Shown here: piece after piece, positions 61,128-64,000 of the stretch | Position numbering within the stretch: the stretch's first letter is position 1 | How the letters are laid out: every line of letters begins with the position of its first letter | The notes under the pieces: generated by a model | Database searches by the model: none | What the model was told of the DNA's origin: nothing | The model's input: only the letters and a program-made list of their open reading frames with translations | Position numbers and translations under genes: made by a program | Assembly: GCA_000149265.1 (NCBI GenBank) | Contig: CH003245.1 | Coordinates: forward strand, 1,162,870-1,226,869 | DNA length: 64,000 nucleotides | Origin: Ciona savignyi | Taxonomy: Eukaryota; Chordata; Ascidiacea; Phlebobranchia; Cionidae | Direction of reading: 5' to 3'

Positions 61128-63364
61128 CTAAAGTCTTTTAGATGTCACAAAAATGTTCGCATCTTGCTGTGATGGCTCCGCGGTATTAAGTTCGACCATG
61201 GTCACTGTTGGGTCCAGCTCAGGAACACTGAAGCGAAAGAACTTGCGAACTTTTTCAGGAAAACATTCGTTGTCTAAAATCGGAACAAATATATTCGGGT
61301 CCGTGTCCTCAGGTTTTATCGGTCCTGTAAAAAGAAATTCAGTTAGTAATTGGATAGTACAATCATGTTTATCACCGTGTATATTGTAATTTACGAAAGG
61401 GACGTTATTACACCGGCGATGGTCAGATTACCTCGCGCCGTCGCTATTTCAGTCGTCAGATCACAACCACCGTCGCTATTGCAGTGTGTTGTGTATGATT
61501 TACACGTTTCTTTAATTTTTGTTAGAACCCATTAAACCAATGGGTTCATACAATGTCCGGTAAATGCCATGCCTAAGCACACAACCAACCAGCTTATAAA
61601 GACCAGTTTAGAATATGCAACTATACTGGCTGAATGGCTACACACTGATCCACGAACATATTCGCATGGACAACGTACAAAACTAGGTAGCATTGAGTGA
61701 CACAGGTAAGATTATTTAAATCATGCAAAAAATTGTTCCTAATTGGCCAAAATTTGTAAAAGGGACATCGTGGGTACTCGCCTGTTAAACACGACACCAG
61801 AAGACCAACAAAAATAGTAACTAATACACCAATGGGGGAATAATACATGTGAGAGAGCGCGTATAAACTGCTGTAGTGTTTCTCCCTGCAAAAAGTTAAC
61901 TAGTTGGCTGAAGATTAAGCGTCAATGGGTTAGGATGGGATAAGATATTCATGTTTATCTCGATGAATGAGAAGACGCAAGGGGCGTTTTCACACTGGCC
62001 ATCTTCAGATAACCCCCCAATTACGTAAGAAAGCGTTTGTACACTGCTGATCGTCTGATTACCTCGCGCCCACGCGGGTTACCCTAGCTGCAATGTGTTG
62101 CGTGAATGATTGGGGCGTTCCTTTAATTTTGGTAGAAGACCAATGGATTCAGGCAATTATGGTTAAGGTCCATTACGTACTTTGCCTAATAACAAAACCG
62201 ACCAGTTAGCGACCAGTTTTACAGGCCTTTGTTTAAGAGGCTACGCACTTACAGCCACCTGCTCGGGTTTTAGACTTAATCTTTTTTTGGTCCCGGGTTA
62301 GTTATTATACAGGGCTCTAACCGTTGTTGAATCGATTCAACTTATATATATTGACTGTGCAAAAAAAACGTATGGTAATAAAGGAACAAACGTACAGCAA
62401 TAACATCTTCAACTAATCAAACCAACAAGTATAAAGATCAACTAAATAAGGTTTATTCTAACTAATTTTAAAAGTAATAAACTTAATTTCTGACGTCGAG
62501 CTGTTAATCCCACGATATTAAAATGGTATTGGCAACTGTTTTTATGACTATGTGGATACTTACTCAACATTTCCAGAAAGGGTGGTTACCGCCGACGAAG
62601 CATTATTTTCTAGGAATGTTGAGTTTCCAAAAACGTCAAAACTGGGACTTGCGGTTTGGTTTAAGCTTATCGTCGCAACGCATTCATCTGTTGAGGTGGG
62701 AAGTCGTCGTATCGTGGCAGGATCTTTGCCGTATATCAGTCCGCCCACCGATATCCAAAACGTGATAGCGGTACCAACAATTTGACCGACTAATGCTCCC
62801 TATAACACGGGATAGATTATTCCTGTTTTACCAATGTAAATCGGGTAACGTATGATTGTTTTAATGCGGAAAATCGTGAGATTTCCTCGTGCTCAACATG
62901 ATTTAGAGTGGTATACAGAACCTCGCTAAATCGTAATTCTGGATTAAGGGAGGGTAAAATTGGTATGCAAAAAGCTCGCTTAAGCCGAATTCCGGATCAG
63001 CAAACCTGAGATGCGAGGCATGCCACCCTAAGAGATTTATAGCTATTGGGTAATACCTTCTAACCCACTGGTTCTCGGCTATATGTACTCATGTACACAA
63101 ATGACTGAACCAGCCTTTAGTATCGATGCTTTACTCTTCAGTTAAATAAACGACATACTAACAAAATACTGTCGGTAAATCTTGCATAACCAAATATTAT
63201 GATCACCTTGCTGTTACACCATGGAAGAAAAAGGCCAAGCGTGAAAACCCCGAGAATAGGTCCGCCACATGCACCTCGAAATGTGATCACCAAAGAAAGC
63301 GCTGTGCTGCCGGTTTCCGACCAGATGTACGCGGTGACTGCCAAAAGCACACCAACGACGACTC
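61128..63364 (-). CDS. Sodium/solute cotransporter of the SLC5 (SMVT/SMCT-like) family, C-terminal part
   Basis: Last four exons on minus: 63364-63207, 62799-62564, 61885-61782, 61324-61128; the 5' exons lie right of the window. Phases close, giving about 231 residues. Membrane-like segments in order: VVVGVLLAVTAYIW, then GACGGPILGVFTLGLFLPWC, then ALVGQIVGTAITFWISVGG, and after an extracellular loop SPIGVLVTIFVGLLVSCLTG. This order and the motifs GGPILGVFTLG, YALSHMYYSPIG and SCLTGP match late helices of the SLC5A5/6/8/12 subgroup, which moves iodide, vitamins or monocarboxylates with sodium. The loop carries three sequons (NQT, NST, NAS). The exon ending at 61,782 uses a GC donor (GCGAGT); read through instead, the frame diverges from the family and the next exon would be lost. 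The protein ends in a polar tail (TSKRL). The substrate cannot be assigned from this fragment. Confidence 0.87.
61361..61622 (-). mobile_element. SINE in an SLC5 intron
   Basis: Contains atcatgtttatcaccgtgta, gattacctcgcgccgtcgct, ttgcagtgtgttgtgtatga and aacccattaaaccaatgggt. A short segment around cgtcgctatt is duplicated. The tail end lies about 36 bases from an acceptor. Confidence 0.75.
61928..62269 (-). mobile_element. SINE in an SLC5 intron, with inner duplication
   Basis: Tail ggttaggatgggataagata, body with a partial duplication (two cgt-gattacc/cagataacc blocks 60 bases apart), and head aagaggctacgcacttacag. Confidence 0.75.
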
Positions 63365-64000
63365 CTTAAAAATCTAGATATTACTTATTCATTCGAAATT
63401 TATGGTAGGCTTTAAACCTTAAATTTTTTTTTATTTAGATGTGGGTTATTGGCCTAAAATCTTAAACACTACTCGTTCCAAATTTAAACGCTACTTATTT
63501 CGAATGTAGGGTATAGGCCTGGCATGTTAGAAAGGTCCAGCACATATTGTAGCTTAATTAGAAAAAAAACAGGTTCGATTAAATAATACCAGGATTAGTT
63601 TTACGAATATAATCAACGAAGTCCATAAGAGGCCAAACCTGATAATTTACTGATTGCTAACTGCTTTGTTCCCGACAAGTTAGGCACACAGGGTAACACG
63701 AAGTCTTGCAAAATCATTGAAGACACCGAATTAATTCCGGACGAAACTGAACTGTGTTAAGAAAGTGTAAAAATAGGTTTATCCCAATGCAGTGGAAAAT
63801 CAAGGGGGTTATCACATGGAAAATCATCAAATTACTTTGCGCCCAATGTCGGGTTACCTAATGGGGTGTGTGTTTTGCATGGTTAAGACGTTCCTTCAAT
63901 TCTGGAAGAACCCATTAAACTCAGTGAAAGAGTCAATGTCTTCAGAGCGCAATAGCCTACTAAAGGACACATCCGACTAGCTAGCTAACAGTTCGAACCT
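63365..64000. other. Right edge: upstream intron of the SLC5 gene
   Basis: AT-rich sequence followed by a minus-strand ATCCT-type SINE body from about 63,775 that runs off the window. No exon is recognised. Confidence 0.5.
63775..64000 (-). mobile_element. SINE running off the right edge
   Basis: Contains aaatcaagggggttatcaca, gcgcccaatgtcgggttacc, acgttccttcaattctgg and ggacacatccgactagctag. The head is cut by the window end. Confidence 0.75.

Noticed and set aside
1-64000. CRISPR arrays, prophage or bacterial-type systems, endogenous viral genes
   Set aside because: Tandem repeats here lack regular unique spacers, no viral protein domain is visible, and all supported genes are spliced eukaryotic genes.

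Overview
This is a eukaryotic nuclear window, AT-rich and intron-rich. It carries deuterostome-type genes with mostly short (about 0.2-1 kb) introns and many short interspersed elements. The gene set includes a KCTD8/12/16-type GABA-B receptor auxiliary subunit, a full-length NEK1 kinase and a DNAH3-type axonemal dynein. Together with the compact introns and the tRNA-derived repeats this best fits an ascidian tunicate, probably Ciona or a relative. The species is an inference; nothing in the window proves it. A run of 100 N at 29,484-29,583 marks an assembly gap.

Layout. Plus strand, 792-9,304: the last 14 exons of an inner-arm dynein heavy chain (DNAH3 type), entering from the left edge. Plus strand, 10,103-14,170: a complete eight-exon mitochondrial asparaginyl-tRNA synthetase (NARS2) with a one-base homopolymer frameshift in exon 7. 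Minus strand, 16,077-19,579: a four-exon KCTD8/12/16-like gene. Minus strand, 22,488-23,905: a four-exon gene for a small secreted cysteine-rich protein that I cannot name. Minus strand, 27,733-48,614: a 28-exon NEK1 gene filling about a third of the window. Minus strand, 51,109-57,313: a five-exon beta-1,4-galactosyltransferase. Minus strand, 61,128-63,364: the last four exons of an SLC5 sodium/solute cotransporter whose 5' part lies beyond the right edge.

Exon boundaries were read by eye from GT(GC)/AG sites. Reading phase closes across every junction, apart from the NARS2 homopolymer and one ambiguous NEK1 donor. DNAH3 and NEK1 both act in cilia, but the genes otherwise look unrelated and there is no sign of an operon.

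The remaining sequence is dominated by mobile DNA. About 25 full or broken copies belong to a roughly 300-bp tRNA-derived SINE with an ATCCT-type pentanucleotide tail. At least five copies belong to a second, roughly 100-bp tRNA-derived repeat. There are four non-autonomous DNA-transposon-like elements: piggyBac-like, mariner-like, hAT-like, and one unclassified element inserted into a SINE. Several element ends lie flush with 5' splice sites, which is the most interesting structural theme here. I found no bacterial-type system, CRISPR array, intact virus or functional rRNA/tRNA gene.
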